Positions 27,843 through 37,868 of a stretch of DNA of 64,000 nucleotides are shown piece after piece. The stretch comes from Myxococcales bacterium (GTDB lineage Bacteria > Myxococcota_A > Polyangia > Polyangiales > Ga0077539): positions 1 to 64,000 of the forward strand of contig JAUSAZ010000171.1 of assembly GCA_030652255.1 (NCBI GenBank). The letters run 5' to 3'. How positions within the stretch are numbered: the stretch's first letter is position 1; every line of letters begins with the position of its first letter. A program made the translations under genes and the position numbers. The notes beneath the pieces were generated by a model. The model made no database searches. It saw only the letters and a program-made list of their open reading frames with translations, and was not told where the DNA came from.

Positions 27843-28598
27843 TCAGCCCTGACCCTTGAAGAGGCAGAGGGTGGCGCCGACGTTGTCGGTCACCACCGAG
27901 AAGGTGCCGATGCCGGGGACGGGCTGCTCCTCCAGGATCACCTTGCCGCCGTTGTTGGTGACGCGGCCGCGGGCGCTCGCGAGCTCGTCGACCACGACGT
28001 AGGTGAGCCAGTGCGTGGGCGCGCCCGGCGGCGCGTCGGAGACCGACGCGACCTCGTTGCCGTTGAGGGTGAAGACCTCCATGCCCGCGGGCATGGTGCC
28101 GGCCTCCCAGCCCAGGAGCTTGCCGAAGAAGGCCTTCGTGCCGGCCGCGTCGGTGGTGTTGATGTGCTCCCAGCAGAACTCGCCGAGGCCCGGCGGGCCC
28201 TCGCGACCGTTCGACTCGCCCGTCGGGCACATCAGCGTGAGCGGCGCGCCCTGCGGGTCGAGGATGACCGCGAAGCGGCCGTAGCCGGGGATGTCACCGG
28301 GGGGCATCATCACCGTGCCGCCGAGGTCGCCCGCGAGCTTCGCCGAGGTGTCGACGTCGGCCACGCAGACGGTGCCGATCCAGTGCGGCGGGGCGCCGGG
28401 CATCGAGTCGAGCGAGGCCATGCCGCCGACGCCCTTCTCGCCGTTCATGATCATCGTGTAGGTGAAGCCGTCCATCGGCATCTCGTCGAACTTCCACCCG
28501 AAGACCTCGCCGTAGAAGCGCTTCGAAGCGGCCACGTCGGGGGTCATGATCTCGCGCCAGATGAAGGTTCCGTTGGGGTTCTTGGACGTCGTGCTCAT
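27843..28598 (-). CDS. VOC family (glyoxalase-like) protein, two tandem domains
   Basis: FIWREIMTPDVAASKRFYGEVFGWKFDEMPM...FCWEHINTTDAAGTKAFFGKLLGWEAGTM. Confidence 0.92.
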   Translation of the reverse strand: MSTTSKNPNGTFIWREIMTPDVAASKRFYGEVFGWKFDEMPMDGFTYTMIMNGEKGVGGMASLDSMPGAPPHWIGTVCVADVDTSAKLAGDLGGTVMMPPGDIPGYGRFAVILDPQGAPLTLMCPTGESNGREGPPGLGEFCWEHINTTDAAGTKAFFGKLLGWEAGTMPAGMEVFTLNGNEVASVSDAPPGAPTHWLTYVVVDELASARGRVTNNGGKVILEEQPVPGIGTFSVVTDNVGATLCLFKGQG

Positions 28599-28704
28599 CG
28601 GTGTGCTCCTCGGGTCGTCGCTCCGCGGCTAAGGGCCCCACTTGGCTCCTCCGGGCGACCACGACCTTGTCCAACGGTCGGGCTCTCCCAGGCAAATTTT
28701 CGGT

Positions 28705-28716
28705 GAACATTTGTTC
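28705..28716. promoter_or_regulatory. GAACATTTGTTC palindrome, candidate LexA-type site
   Basis: GAAC-N4-GTTC in AT-richer divergent intergenic region upstream of mutS2. Confidence 0.25.
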
Positions 28717-28910
28717 CTGTCAGGCGCCAGGGTTGCGGCGATCGCGCGGGTTTGCTACCCAAACCCGCTCCGCACGACAGACCGTACGCCGGCGCCCCAG
28801 TCCTTGGCGGCCTTACCCGGCGATCACCCTCCGCTCACCCCCATCGACCCGCATCCCTGGACTCCGCCCCGGCGCAGTCCGTGCCGCCGTCGTCGCCCGA
28901 GAGACCTCCC

Positions 28911-31325
28911 ATGCAACCGTCCACGAAATCCATCCACGACCTCGAATGGCCCGCGCTCACGGCGCTGCTCGCCGCCCGCGCCCAGAGCGCGCAGGCGCAG
29001 ATGCGCGCCCGCGACCTCGCGCCGTCGGACACCCTCGACGAGGCCCGCGAGCGCATGCGCCGCACCGCCGAGGCCCTGCGCTCCGCCCGCGACGGCGACC
29101 CCATCCCGACGGGCCCGCTGCCCGACGTCACCGACGCCCTCTTGCGCATCGACCGCGTCGCCGAGGTGACCGCCCTCGAGCTGCACTTCGTCCGCGAGGT
29201 GATCCGCACGGCGCACACCATCCGGCGGTGGTCGCAGGCGCGGAAGGCCACCCACCCGGCGCTCGCCGCCGCGCTCTTCAGCGACACGGCGCTCGACCGG
29301 CTGCTGTCCGCGCTCGACCAGGCGGTCGACCCCGACGGCACCCTCGCCGACCGGGCCAGCCCCGAGCTCGCCCGCTGCCGCCGCCAGGTTCACGACATGC
29401 GCGGCCGCGTGGTGCAGCGCCTGGAGGAGTTCATGGCGAAGTACGCCGCCGTGCTCCAGGACCGCTTCTACACGCTGCGCGACGGGCGCTACGTGCTGCC
29501 GGTGCGCTCGGACTCGCACATCCGGGTGCCGGGCATCGTGCACGGCTCGTCGGGCTCCGGGGCGACGCTCTTCATCGAGCCGCGGCCGGTGGTGCTGCTG
29601 GGCAACCAGCTCAAGGTGCTCACCGCGGAGATGGAGCGCGAGGAGGCCCGGGTGCTCATGGAGCTGGCCGAGCGCTGCCGCGGTGAGATCCGCGGGCTGG
29701 AGGAGGCCCACGAGGCCTGCGTGACGGCCGACCTGCTGGGCGCCATCGTGGCGCTGGCCATCGACCTCAAGGCCATCGCGGTGGAGCCCGAGGCCGAGCC
29801 GGTGCTCGACCTGCGGCGCGCGCGGCACCCGCTGCTCGCGCTGTCGGGCGACGGGGTGGTGCCCAACGACCTCGCGCTGCGCTCGGGCAAGGTGCTGGTG
29901 GTGTCCGGGCCCAACGCGGGCGGCAAGACCGTGGCGCTGAAGACCCTCGGGCTCGCGGCCATGATGGTGCGCGCGGGCCTCGCGCTGCCGGTGCAGGAGG
30001 GCTCGCGGGTGGGGTGGTTCGACCCGGTGTTCTGCGACGTGGGCGACGACCAGTCGCTGGCGCGCAACCTGTCGACCTTCAGCGCGCACGTGAGCAACCT
30101 CGCGGAGGTGCTGCGCGGGGTGCGCCCCGGGGCCCTGGTGCTGCTCGACGAGCTCGCCGGCGGCACCGACCCGGAGGAGGGCTCGGCCCTGGCCGCCGCG
30201 GTGCTGGAGACCCTCGCGGCGCGCGGCGCGGCGGTGGCGGTGACCACCCACTACGAGCTCCTGAAGACCCTGGCGGTGCGCGACGACCGCTTCGTCAACG
30301 CCTCGGTGGGCTTCGACCTCGCGACGATGGCGCCCACCTTCGCGGTGACCATGGGCGTTCCCGGCGCGTCGAGCGCGCTGGCCGTGGCGCGGCGCTTCGG
30401 GGTCCCCGAGGACGTGGTCGAGCGCGCCCGGGGGCTCTTACCCGAGCACGCGGGCAGCCGCGAGGACGTGCTGCGTCGCTTGCAGGACGAGGAGCGCGGT
30501 GCGCGGCTGGCGCGCGCGGCGGTAGAGGACGAGTCGCGGGCCATCACCGCGCTGCGGGTGGAGCTCGAGGCCGAGAAGCACGCGCTGCGGGTGAAGGAGC
30601 GCGAGAAGCTCTCGCGCGAGGGCTCCGAGCTGGTGGGCCTGCTGCGCCGGGCGCGCGAGGAGCTGCGCGACGTGCAGGCGAAGCTGCGGCGCAAGAAGGT
30701 CGGCGAGGAGGACGTGCGCGAGGCCGAGCGGGCGGTCAACGAGGTGGCGAAGCTGGCCTCCATCGAAGGGGCGCTGGGCCGAGGACTGGAGGCGCTCAAG
30801 CCCGTCGGGGCGGGGCGGCGCGCGGCGCGCGAGGCCGAGCTGCGCCCCGGGATGAAGGTGTACGTCCCGCGGCTGGGCAACACGGTGGAGGTCCTGGAGG
30901 CGCCGTCGCGGGGGCAGCTGCGCGTGGCGGCAGGGGCGCTGAAGCTGATGGTGGCCGTCGAGGAGGTGCTGCTCGAAGGCGAGGTCGAGGGCGCTGTGGC
31001 GGCGGAGCCGAGGGGCGGCCGGGGCGGAGCGCCGTCGGCGGCGGTGGGCGAGGCGGAGATGGAGCGCGCGCTGCGGGTGGACTCCAACACCTGCGACGTG
31101 CGGGGGCTGCGGGCCGACGACGCGCTCGGGATGGTGGACACCTTCCTCGACCGGGTGCTGGGCATGGGGTCGACGTCGGGGTACGTGCTGCACGGGCACG
31201 GCACCGGGGCGCTCAAGCTGGCGGTGCGCGAGCACCTCAAGCGGTCGCCGTGGGTGCGCGCCTCGCGGGCGGCCGACCCGGAGGACGGCGGCGACGCGTT
31301 CACGGCGTTCTGGCTGAAGGGCTGA
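28911..31325 (+). CDS. mutS2: Endonuclease MutS2
   Basis: VSGPNAGGKTVALKTLGL, LLDELAGGTDPEEGSALA, C-terminal Smr domain (DVRGLRADDALGMVDTFLD...VLHGHGTGALK). Confidence 0.93.
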   Translation: MQPSTKSIHDLEWPALTALLAARAQSAQAQMRARDLAPSDTLDEARERMRRTAEALRSARDGDPIPTGPLPDVTDALLRIDRVAEVTALELHFVREVIRTAHTIRRWSQARKATHPALAAALFSDTALDRLLSALDQAVDPDGTLADRASPELARCRRQVHDMRGRVVQRLEEFMAKYAAVLQDRFYTLRDGRYVLPVRSDSHIRVPGIVHGSSGSGATLFIEPRPVVLLGNQLKVLTAEMEREEARVLMELAERCRGEIRGLEEAHEACVTADLLGAIVALAIDLKAIAVEPEAEPVLDLRRARHPLLALSGDGVVPNDLALRSGKVLVVSGPNAGGKTVALKTLGLAAMMVRAGLALPVQEGSRVGWFDPVFCDVGDDQSLARNLSTFSAHVSNLAEVLRGVRPGALVLLDELAGGTDPEEGSALAAAVLETLAARGAAVAVTTHYELLKTLAVRDDRFVNASVGFDLATMAPTFAVTMGVPGASSALAVARRFGVPEDVVERARGLLPEHAGSREDVLRRLQDEERGARLARAAVEDESRAITALRVELEAEKHALRVKEREKLSREGSELVGLLRRAREELRDVQAKLRRKKVGEEDVREAERAVNEVAKLASIEGALGRGLEALKPVGAGRRAAREAELRPGMKVYVPRLGNTVEVLEAPSRGQLRVAAGALKLMVAVEEVLLEGEVEGAVAAEPRGGRGGAPSAAVGEAEMERALRVDSNTCDVRGLRADDALGMVDTFLDRVLGMGSTSGYVLHGHGTGALKLAVREHLKRSPWVRASRAADPEDGGDAFTAFWLKG

Positions 31326-31347
31326 GCGGCACTTCGACGCAGGAGAA

Positions 31348-31472
31348 GAACCGCAAGGGTCGCAAGGGTCGCAAGGGAGCGACGGGATGGACGGTCAGGC
31401 GCTCCAGCCACTCACGCTGGTGTCGGCTTCAGCCGCTTCTCCCTTGCGACCCTTGCGACCCTTGCGGTTCTC
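31348..31472. repeat. 32-bp perfect inverted repeat made of 9-bp cgcaagggt units; possible bidirectional terminator
   Basis: 31348-31379 is the reverse complement of 31439-31470; lies between convergent genes. Confidence 0.85.
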
Positions 31473-31476
31473 ACTC

Positions 31477-33474
31477 TTACGGCGCCGCCTCCACCCGGAA
31501 CACCCGCGTCGTGCCCGCCAGCGGCACCACCCGCACCCCCGCCCAAGGCAGCGACCAGGGACCCGTCGGTGAGTCCTGGATGAGGTACGCCGCGCCGCCC
31601 TCCGAGAGCCACCGCCGCACGTGGGCCTCGGAGCGCGGGTGCGTCCCCGGGTCGAGGCCCAGGTTCACGATGCGCACGTCGCGGCGGTCGTGGATCACGA
31701 GCGCGTTGTCCATCGCGTAGCCCCCCATCAGCAGGAAGCGCCGCTCGGGGATGCGCTCGAGCTCCGCGGTGCGCTCGTCCTGGGCGGCGCGCACGGTGAG
31801 CACGGCGCGGCGGTCGATGCCGAGGGTCACCGCGCTGCCGTACGCGAGGCAGAGCGCCGCCACCACCGCCGCGAGCTCCGACCATACCCGCTCGGGTAAT
31901 CCCGGCCGCGGGGACGCGACCCGGGGACGCGCCGCCAGCAGCGCCAGCAGCGAGAGGCCCAGCATCACCGGCAGCAGGTGCGTGAGCGTGCGCCGCGCCC
32001 CGAGGGCGTCGTCGGGCTGCGATCCGAGCCACCACGCCCCCGCGGCGCCCGCGACCACCCAGAGCGCGAGGTGCGCCCGGCGCCAGGGGAGGCGCTCTAC
32101 GGCCAGGGCCGCGAGCACCATGGCGCAGGGCGCGAGGATGGTCAGGTAGCGCACGTTGAGGAAGGGGTTGCCCCACACCGCGGAGGCCCACTCGCGCCCG
32201 CGCAGCGACCCCACGAGGAGCAACCCCCCGCACACGCCCGCGGCGGCCAGCCAGGTGGCCCGCCGGGCCGAGCGCCCGGCCCCGTCGCCCAGGGCGCGGT
32301 GCGCCGCGAGGGCGGCGGCGAAGACGGGGGTGCACTCCAGCAGCGAGCGCACGCACCAGCCGTTGTGGACGTTGCCGAGCACCCGGTCGGGGCGCGTGAA
32401 GTTGGGGATGTCGAGCATCCCGAGGTCGAGGACGTAGCCGTAGAGGGCGCGCACCACGTGGCGCAGGGCGTAGCGGTCGGGGAGGTCGGCGACGGTGGCG
32501 ACCATCGCGGCGCACCCGACGATGGCGACCACGGCGACCACCGAGCGGCGGGCGAGCCAGAGCAGGGCGCCCACCACCAGGAGGAAGACCGCGACGACGC
32601 GGAGGGTGTTGAGGTAGGGGGCGAGGTCCTGCCCCATGGCGCCGCCGCAGTTCTGGGCGTTGCAGGGGCCGTAGGAGAAGAGGCTCGGGGCGCCGAAGCG
32701 CACCCGGTTGACCGCGCGCATCAGGGCGATCGCGGGCGCGCTCGCGAGCGCGAACACGGCGAGGTGCAGCGCCCGGTCGCGCCACCGTGGGGCGAGCGCG
32801 AAGGAGACGCCCACCGCCGCCCAGGAGAGCCCCGCGATGACGTGCGAGCCGAGGGCGAGGCTGGCCGCGAGGCCCGCGGCGGCGGCGAAGGCGAGGGCGC
32901 GCCGGGGGTGCGCGTCGAGGCCGTGCTGCTGGGCGCGCAGGCGCAGGTACACGGCCGTCACCAGGAAGGCCCCCGCGGGCACGAAGGGGCAGATGGTGGT
33001 GGACCACATCAGCCACGAGGTGCCCGTGACGAGGGCGTACGCGGCGCCCACGGCCACCGCGCGGCGGCCGGTGAGCCGGTGCACCGTCGCGTAGGTCATC
33101 AGGGCCGCGAGGAGCTCGAGAGCCCAGAGGGCGCGTATGGTTCCGCGGAAGCCGCCGAGCCACATGGCCGGGGCGAGGAGGTAGGTGAGCGGGGCGGGGT
33201 AGATGCCCCAGATGCGCCCGCGCGCCGCGACGAACCACAGCGTGCACGACTCGGTGTTGGTGCGGATGTCGTCGCCGTTGAAGAAGCCGATGGAGCCCGT
33301 CTCGGCCACCGAGCGCACCTGCTCGAACCACGTCATCGCGTCGACGTCGAAGTTCGAATACCAGGGCAGCCACGGCAGGACGCCCAGCATCGCCACCACC
33401 AGCGGCGCCAGCGCGCGCAGGGCCACCCCGTCGCGCCACGGGCCCGCCTCCGCGCAATCGGGTTCGCCCGTCAT
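31477..33474 (-). CDS. Multi-TM membrane protein, glycosyltransferase-39-like
   Basis: LPWLPWYSNFDVDAMTWFEQVRSVAETGSIGFFNGDDIRTNTE then many TM helices. Confidence 0.65.
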   Translation of the reverse strand: MTGEPDCAEAGPWRDGVALRALAPLVVAMLGVLPWLPWYSNFDVDAMTWFEQVRSVAETGSIGFFNGDDIRTNTESCTLWFVAARGRIWGIYPAPLTYLLAPAMWLGGFRGTIRALWALELLAALMTYATVHRLTGRRAVAVGAAYALVTGTSWLMWSTTICPFVPAGAFLVTAVYLRLRAQQHGLDAHPRRALAFAAAAGLAASLALGSHVIAGLSWAAVGVSFALAPRWRDRALHLAVFALASAPAIALMRAVNRVRFGAPSLFSYGPCNAQNCGGAMGQDLAPYLNTLRVVAVFLLVVGALLWLARRSVVAVVAIVGCAAMVATVADLPDRYALRHVVRALYGYVLDLGMLDIPNFTRPDRVLGNVHNGWCVRSLLECTPVFAAALAAHRALGDGAGRSARRATWLAAAGVCGGLLLVGSLRGREWASAVWGNPFLNVRYLTILAPCAMVLAALAVERLPWRRAHLALWVVAGAAGAWWLGSQPDDALGARRTLTHLLPVMLGLSLLALLAARPRVASPRPGLPERVWSELAAVVAALCLAYGSAVTLGIDRRAVLTVRAAQDERTAELERIPERRFLLMGGYAMDNALVIHDRRDVRIVNLGLDPGTHPRSEAHVRRWLSEGGAAYLIQDSPTGPWSLPWAGVRVVPLAGTTRVFRVEAAP

Positions 33475-33614
33475 GACGTCACCGCCCGGCCGTTGGCACA
33501 CCCCGGCGCAGCCCGCCTCGTGTCAGGACGGCCGTAATCGTCGCAGAATACTGTGTTCCCCATTGTCCCCAGGTGCGCTCCTCGGGGCCGGGCCTACGCA
33601 CGAGCCGTACCGCC

Positions 33615-34874
33615 CTACGGCCAGAGCGCGAGCAGGCGCCGCGCGCGCACCGCCGCCTCGCCGCCTCGCGCCGCCGCCTCGACCACCGCCTCGCGCGCCG
33701 GGCGGCCGATGCGGGCCAGCGCCTCCGCGGCCCACACCGCGCAGCCCTCGTCGCCCAGCAGCCGCGCCAGCGAGGGCGCCGCCCGCGGGTCGACCGCCGT
33801 AGCCTGCGCGAGCGCCGCCGCCGCCCCCTGCCGCGCCAGGGGGAGCGCGTCGTCGAGCCGCGCGATCACCCCGTCGGCGCCGCGCGGGCTCAGCGCCGCG
33901 AGCGCCTCGGCGACCCGCGACCGGGTCTCGTACTCGGGCTGCGCGAGCCCTCGGGTGAGCGCCGCGATCACCCCGTCGTCGACGCGCTCGGGCCGTCGCC
34001 GCGCGAGCTGCGAGAGCGTCCACGCGGCGGCGTAGCAGCGCCCGGGGTCGTCGCCGTCCAGGGCCGCGCCCGCCGCGGGAAGGGCCTCCGCCGCGAGGTC
34101 GAAGCCCCCGTCGATGGCCGCGAGCGCCGTCGTCGCGTGGATCGCGGTCTCGCGCCGCAGCAGCAGCGGGACGAGGTCGGGCGCCGCCTCCGCGGGCGCC
34201 TTCACGAAGGAGAACACGTACGCCGCCCGTCGCGAGAGCTCGTCCCCCGCGCGCAGCAGCGGCGCTACCGCCGGGGCCGCCCGCTCGCCCTGTCGCACCA
34301 GCGCCTTCGCCGCGGCGTGTTGCACGTCGGGCTGCGCGTCGCCGAGGGCGGCGATGAGGGCGGCGGTGGCCGCGTCGTGGTCGATGGAGCCCAGCGCCTC
34401 GACGGCCGCCTCGCGCAGCGCGAGCGGTCCTACGCCCACCCGAATCGCCACGAGGGGCGGCACCGCCGAGGGCGATCGGCTGAGCCCCAGCGCCCGCGCG
34501 GCGTACACGGCTGTCGGGGGACCGTCGCCGAGGCACGCCGCCGCGGGCCCGACGCCTGGCTCGCCCAGGGCGCCGAGGGCGTTGGCCGCCGCCCACTGGA
34601 GCGCCGCGCGCCCGCGCTCACGGCGCAGCACCTCAACAAGCGCCGCGGCCGCGGCCGGCGTGGCGAAGCGCCCGATGGCGCCGATGAGGGCCTCGATCAC
34701 CTTGAGGTCGCGCTCGTATGTGAGCTGCGCGGCGAGGGGCGCCACCGCGGCCGCGTCGCCGAGGTTGCCCAGCGCCCCGGCGGCCCGCCGTCGGGCCTTC
34801 GGGTCGACCGAGGTGAGCGCCGCGAGCAGCTTTGCGGGGTCGTTCTTCGGGGACTTCGTCCGGGGGGTGGCCAT
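33615..34874 (-). CDS. HEAT-repeat domain protein
   Basis: Repeated ALG.LGDAAAVAPLAAQL-type units; start MATPRTKSPKNDPAKLL. Confidence 0.85.
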   Translation of the reverse strand: MATPRTKSPKNDPAKLLAALTSVDPKARRRAAGALGNLGDAAAVAPLAAQLTYERDLKVIEALIGAIGRFATPAAAAALVEVLRRERGRAALQWAAANALGALGEPGVGPAAACLGDGPPTAVYAARALGLSRSPSAVPPLVAIRVGVGPLALREAAVEALGSIDHDAATAALIAALGDAQPDVQHAAAKALVRQGERAAPAVAPLLRAGDELSRRAAYVFSFVKAPAEAAPDLVPLLLRRETAIHATTALAAIDGGFDLAAEALPAAGAALDGDDPGRCYAAAWTLSQLARRRPERVDDGVIAALTRGLAQPEYETRSRVAEALAALSPRGADGVIARLDDALPLARQGAAAALAQATAVDPRAAPSLARLLGDEGCAVWAAEALARIGRPAREAVVEAAARGGEAAVRARRLLALWP

Positions 34875-34959
34875 CGCGGGACCAGATGTACACCCGACGG
34901 TGATGCCCCTGCGCCGGACCCTTCCGCGCCTGCTCGTCCATGGGGTAGCCTCCGCGCCG

Positions 34960-36759
34960 ATGAACCACCTGGGAACGTGGGCCTCGCGCCTCGCGCTTGC
35001 GTCGCTCCTTGTCGGCTGCAAGGACGACCCCGCGCCCGCCGACGCGGCCGTCGCCGACGCGGGCTCCGCCGACGTGGGCCTCGACGCGGGCTCCGCCGAT
35101 GTCCCCGCGGTCGATGTCCCCGCGGCGGTCGACCAGGGCGCCGACGCGGGCGTCGCGAGCGACACCGGCCGCCCGGTTCCGTACAACGGCCCCGACGACT
35201 GGTGCCCCGGGCGCGACCACTGCCGCGCGACGGGCGACAACCGGCTCTACGTGGGCGCCGGGCGCGCGCTCATCAACCCCACCCTCGTCGAGACGCAGTT
35301 CGAGGACCTCAACGGCGACCACGAGTGGCAGCGCAACGAGCCCTTCACCGACGTCAACGGCAACGGGCGCTTCGACGCCTTCTGGATGGCGGGCTTCGGC
35401 AACGCCCGCGCCGCGCGCGGCATCCACGACGACCTCGAGGTGCGGGCGATCGCGTTCCGCTACAACGACACCACGGTGGCCCTCGCGGTGCTCGACGCCG
35501 TCGGGTACTTCATCAACGACATGGACGCCGTGCGCGCCGACCCGATGCTCGCCGGGCTCGGCATCGACCGGGTGATCATCGGCTCGACGCACGTGCACGA
35601 GGGCGTCGACACCATCGGCCTCTGGGGCCCGACGGCGAGCCAGACCGGGCTCAACCGCGAGTACCAGACGCTCACCCACCAGCGCGTCGCCCAGGCCGTG
35701 CGCCAGGCCGTGATGGCCCTGCGCCCTGCCCGGATGCGCGTGGTGCAGGCGGCGCCCACCGACGCCATGGGCGACACCCGGGCCTACGTCAACGACACCC
35801 GCGACCCGGTCATCTACGACCCCACGCTCACGGTGGTGCGCTTCACCGAGGCCGACAGCCCGCAGACGCCCATCGCCACGTGGATCAACTGGTCGGCGCA
35901 CCCCGAGTACGCGGGCTCGCGCAACGACCAGATCAGCGCCGACTACGTGCACTGGCTCCGCGAGGTGACCGAGATGGGCGACGCCGCCCGCGGGCTCCCG
36001 GGCCTCGGCGGCACCACGGTGTTCGTCAACGGCGCCCTCGGCGGCCAGGTGGGCCCCGGCGGCACGCGCGTCCCCGGCGCCGACGGGATGGTCGTCGCCA
36101 ACGCCGGGCTCCCCAAGGCCGAGGCCGCGGGGCGCAACATCGGCCGCTTCGCCCTCGAGGCCCTCGCGCGCGACGGCGTCGATATCCCCAACGGGGACCT
36201 CTCGCTCTCCTACCGCACGGCGCCCATCGCCGCGGAGGTCGAGAACATCGGCTACCACGCCTACTACCTCACCAACGTCTTCGCGCGCGACCTGCTGTAC
36301 TTCGACATGGCGCGGCCCTTCGACGAGACCAACGTCCCGTGGGTGCGCTCGCGGGTGACCTACCTCCAGGTCGGCCCGGTGGGCACCGTCACCGCGCCGG
36401 GCGAGCTGCACCCCGACCTCTGGGTGGGCACCCGCGACCTGCGCTGGTCGTGGGGGCAACCCCCGCTCACGCCGATGCTGCCCAACTCGCCCGACCTCTC
36501 CACGGCGCCCGCGCCGCCGTACCTCCGGGACCTCGTGCTGATGAACCCCGGCGTGCGCTACGCCTTCGTCTCGGGGCTCACCGAAGACTTCCTCGGGTAC
36601 ATCGTGCCCACGTACAACTTCCTCCTCGACCCGGTGACGCCGTACCTCAACGAGCCCGCCGGCGATCACTACGAGGAGACCAACTCCATCGGCCCGGGGT
36701 CGCAGCGCTTCCTCTACGCCCCGATGGAGTCCATCGTGCGCTGGCGCCCGTCGCCGTGA
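34960..36759 (+). CDS. Lipoprotein, neutral/alkaline non-lysosomal ceramidase N-domain-like
   Basis: Lipobox ASLLVGCKDD; VGAGRALINPT, DLEVRAIAFRYNDTTVALAVLD, IIGSTHVHEGVDTIGLWG. Confidence 0.78.
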   Translation: MNHLGTWASRLALASLLVGCKDDPAPADAAVADAGSADVGLDAGSADVPAVDVPAAVDQGADAGVASDTGRPVPYNGPDDWCPGRDHCRATGDNRLYVGAGRALINPTLVETQFEDLNGDHEWQRNEPFTDVNGNGRFDAFWMAGFGNARAARGIHDDLEVRAIAFRYNDTTVALAVLDAVGYFINDMDAVRADPMLAGLGIDRVIIGSTHVHEGVDTIGLWGPTASQTGLNREYQTLTHQRVAQAVRQAVMALRPARMRVVQAAPTDAMGDTRAYVNDTRDPVIYDPTLTVVRFTEADSPQTPIATWINWSAHPEYAGSRNDQISADYVHWLREVTEMGDAARGLPGLGGTTVFVNGALGGQVGPGGTRVPGADGMVVANAGLPKAEAAGRNIGRFALEALARDGVDIPNGDLSLSYRTAPIAAEVENIGYHAYYLTNVFARDLLYFDMARPFDETNVPWVRSRVTYLQVGPVGTVTAPGELHPDLWVGTRDLRWSWGQPPLTPMLPNSPDLSTAPAPPYLRDLVLMNPGVRYAFVSGLTEDFLGYIVPTYNFLLDPVTPYLNEPAGDHYEETNSIGPGSQRFLYAPMESIVRWRPSP

Positions 36760-36812
36760 CGCAGCTTTACCGCAGCTCGTAAAATCACCCTTCAGCCCGG
36801 AGCACCCCCATC

Positions 36813-37868
36813 GTGATCGTCAGGAACACCGCACTCGTCCTCGCCGCCCTCAGCCTCGCCGCGTGCAGCAGCGACCCCGCCGCGCCCGCCGACGCCGGCA
36901 CCCCTCCGGCGGACACCGGCCCGGCGGACACCGGCCTGACCGACGCCGGCCCGGCGGACACCGGCCCGACGGACACCGGCCCCGCGGACACCGGCCCGGT
37001 GGTGCGGCGCTGCAACGTCAACGGCGGCGACTCGTGCTTCGAGCTCCCCACCGTCCCGGTGATGGCCAACCCGGGCATGGGCATGGCCCCCGTGGCGCCC
37101 AACTTCGACTGCGACCTCCCCGCCGTCACCACAACCACGGCGGCGCTCTCGATCTCCGGCCGCGTCGACGACTTCCAGACCGACGCCCCCGTGGCCAACG
37201 CGACGGTGGACGTGTTCTCGGGGCTCAACTACCTCGGGGCGCCCGTCGCCACGGGCATGACCAACGCCCTCGGCATGTACACCGTGACCGTGCCCGCCGG
37301 CACCATGGGTCCGCTCTCCTGGCGGGTGCGCGCCACCGAGACCCTCGACACCTACCTCGTCAACGACACCGTCGACCTCACCCGCGCCGCCATCACGGGC
37401 AGCAACCGCAACTCGGTCACCCAGACCACCGCCGGGCTGCTCACGGCGCTGCTCGGCCAGACGCGCCGCGACGGCACCGGCATCGTGGCGGGCGAGGCCC
37501 TCGACTGCCAGCGCCGCGACCTCATCGGCGCCATCGCCACCATCTCGAGCACCTCGTCGCGCGGCACCAACGCGCCCCCCACCTTCGTCGCCGACGCGCA
37601 GGTCTACTACTTCTCCGCGACCTCCGGCCTCCCGACGAGCCGCAACGCCGCCACGATGACCAACGTGACGAGCTCCAACGGGCTGTACCTGTCGATCCAG
37701 ATCCCGCCGTCGAGCACCGCGACCTACTACGCCCAGGTGTGGGGCTTCCGCACGCAGGCCGCCGTGGCGATGGGCGCCGCGGGGCTCTCGCTGCTCTCCG
37801 AGGTGCCCGTGCGGGTGCTCCCGGACGTGCTCGTGACGGTCAACCAGCAGCCCCTGCGCACCCCTTGA
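36813..37868 (+). CDS. Lipoprotein with DTGPADTGP linker and carboxypeptidase-regulatory-like domain
   Basis: Lipobox LAALSLAACSSD; SGRVDDFQTDAPVANATVDVFSG. Confidence 0.78.
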   Translation: MIVRNTALVLAALSLAACSSDPAAPADAGTPPADTGPADTGLTDAGPADTGPTDTGPADTGPVVRRCNVNGGDSCFELPTVPVMANPGMGMAPVAPNFDCDLPAVTTTTAALSISGRVDDFQTDAPVANATVDVFSGLNYLGAPVATGMTNALGMYTVTVPAGTMGPLSWRVRATETLDTYLVNDTVDLTRAAITGSNRNSVTQTTAGLLTALLGQTRRDGTGIVAGEALDCQRRDLIGAIATISSTSSRGTNAPPTFVADAQVYYFSATSGLPTSRNAATMTNVTSSNGLYLSIQIPPSSTATYYAQVWGFRTQAAVAMGAAGLSLLSEVPVRVLPDVLVTVNQQPLRTP

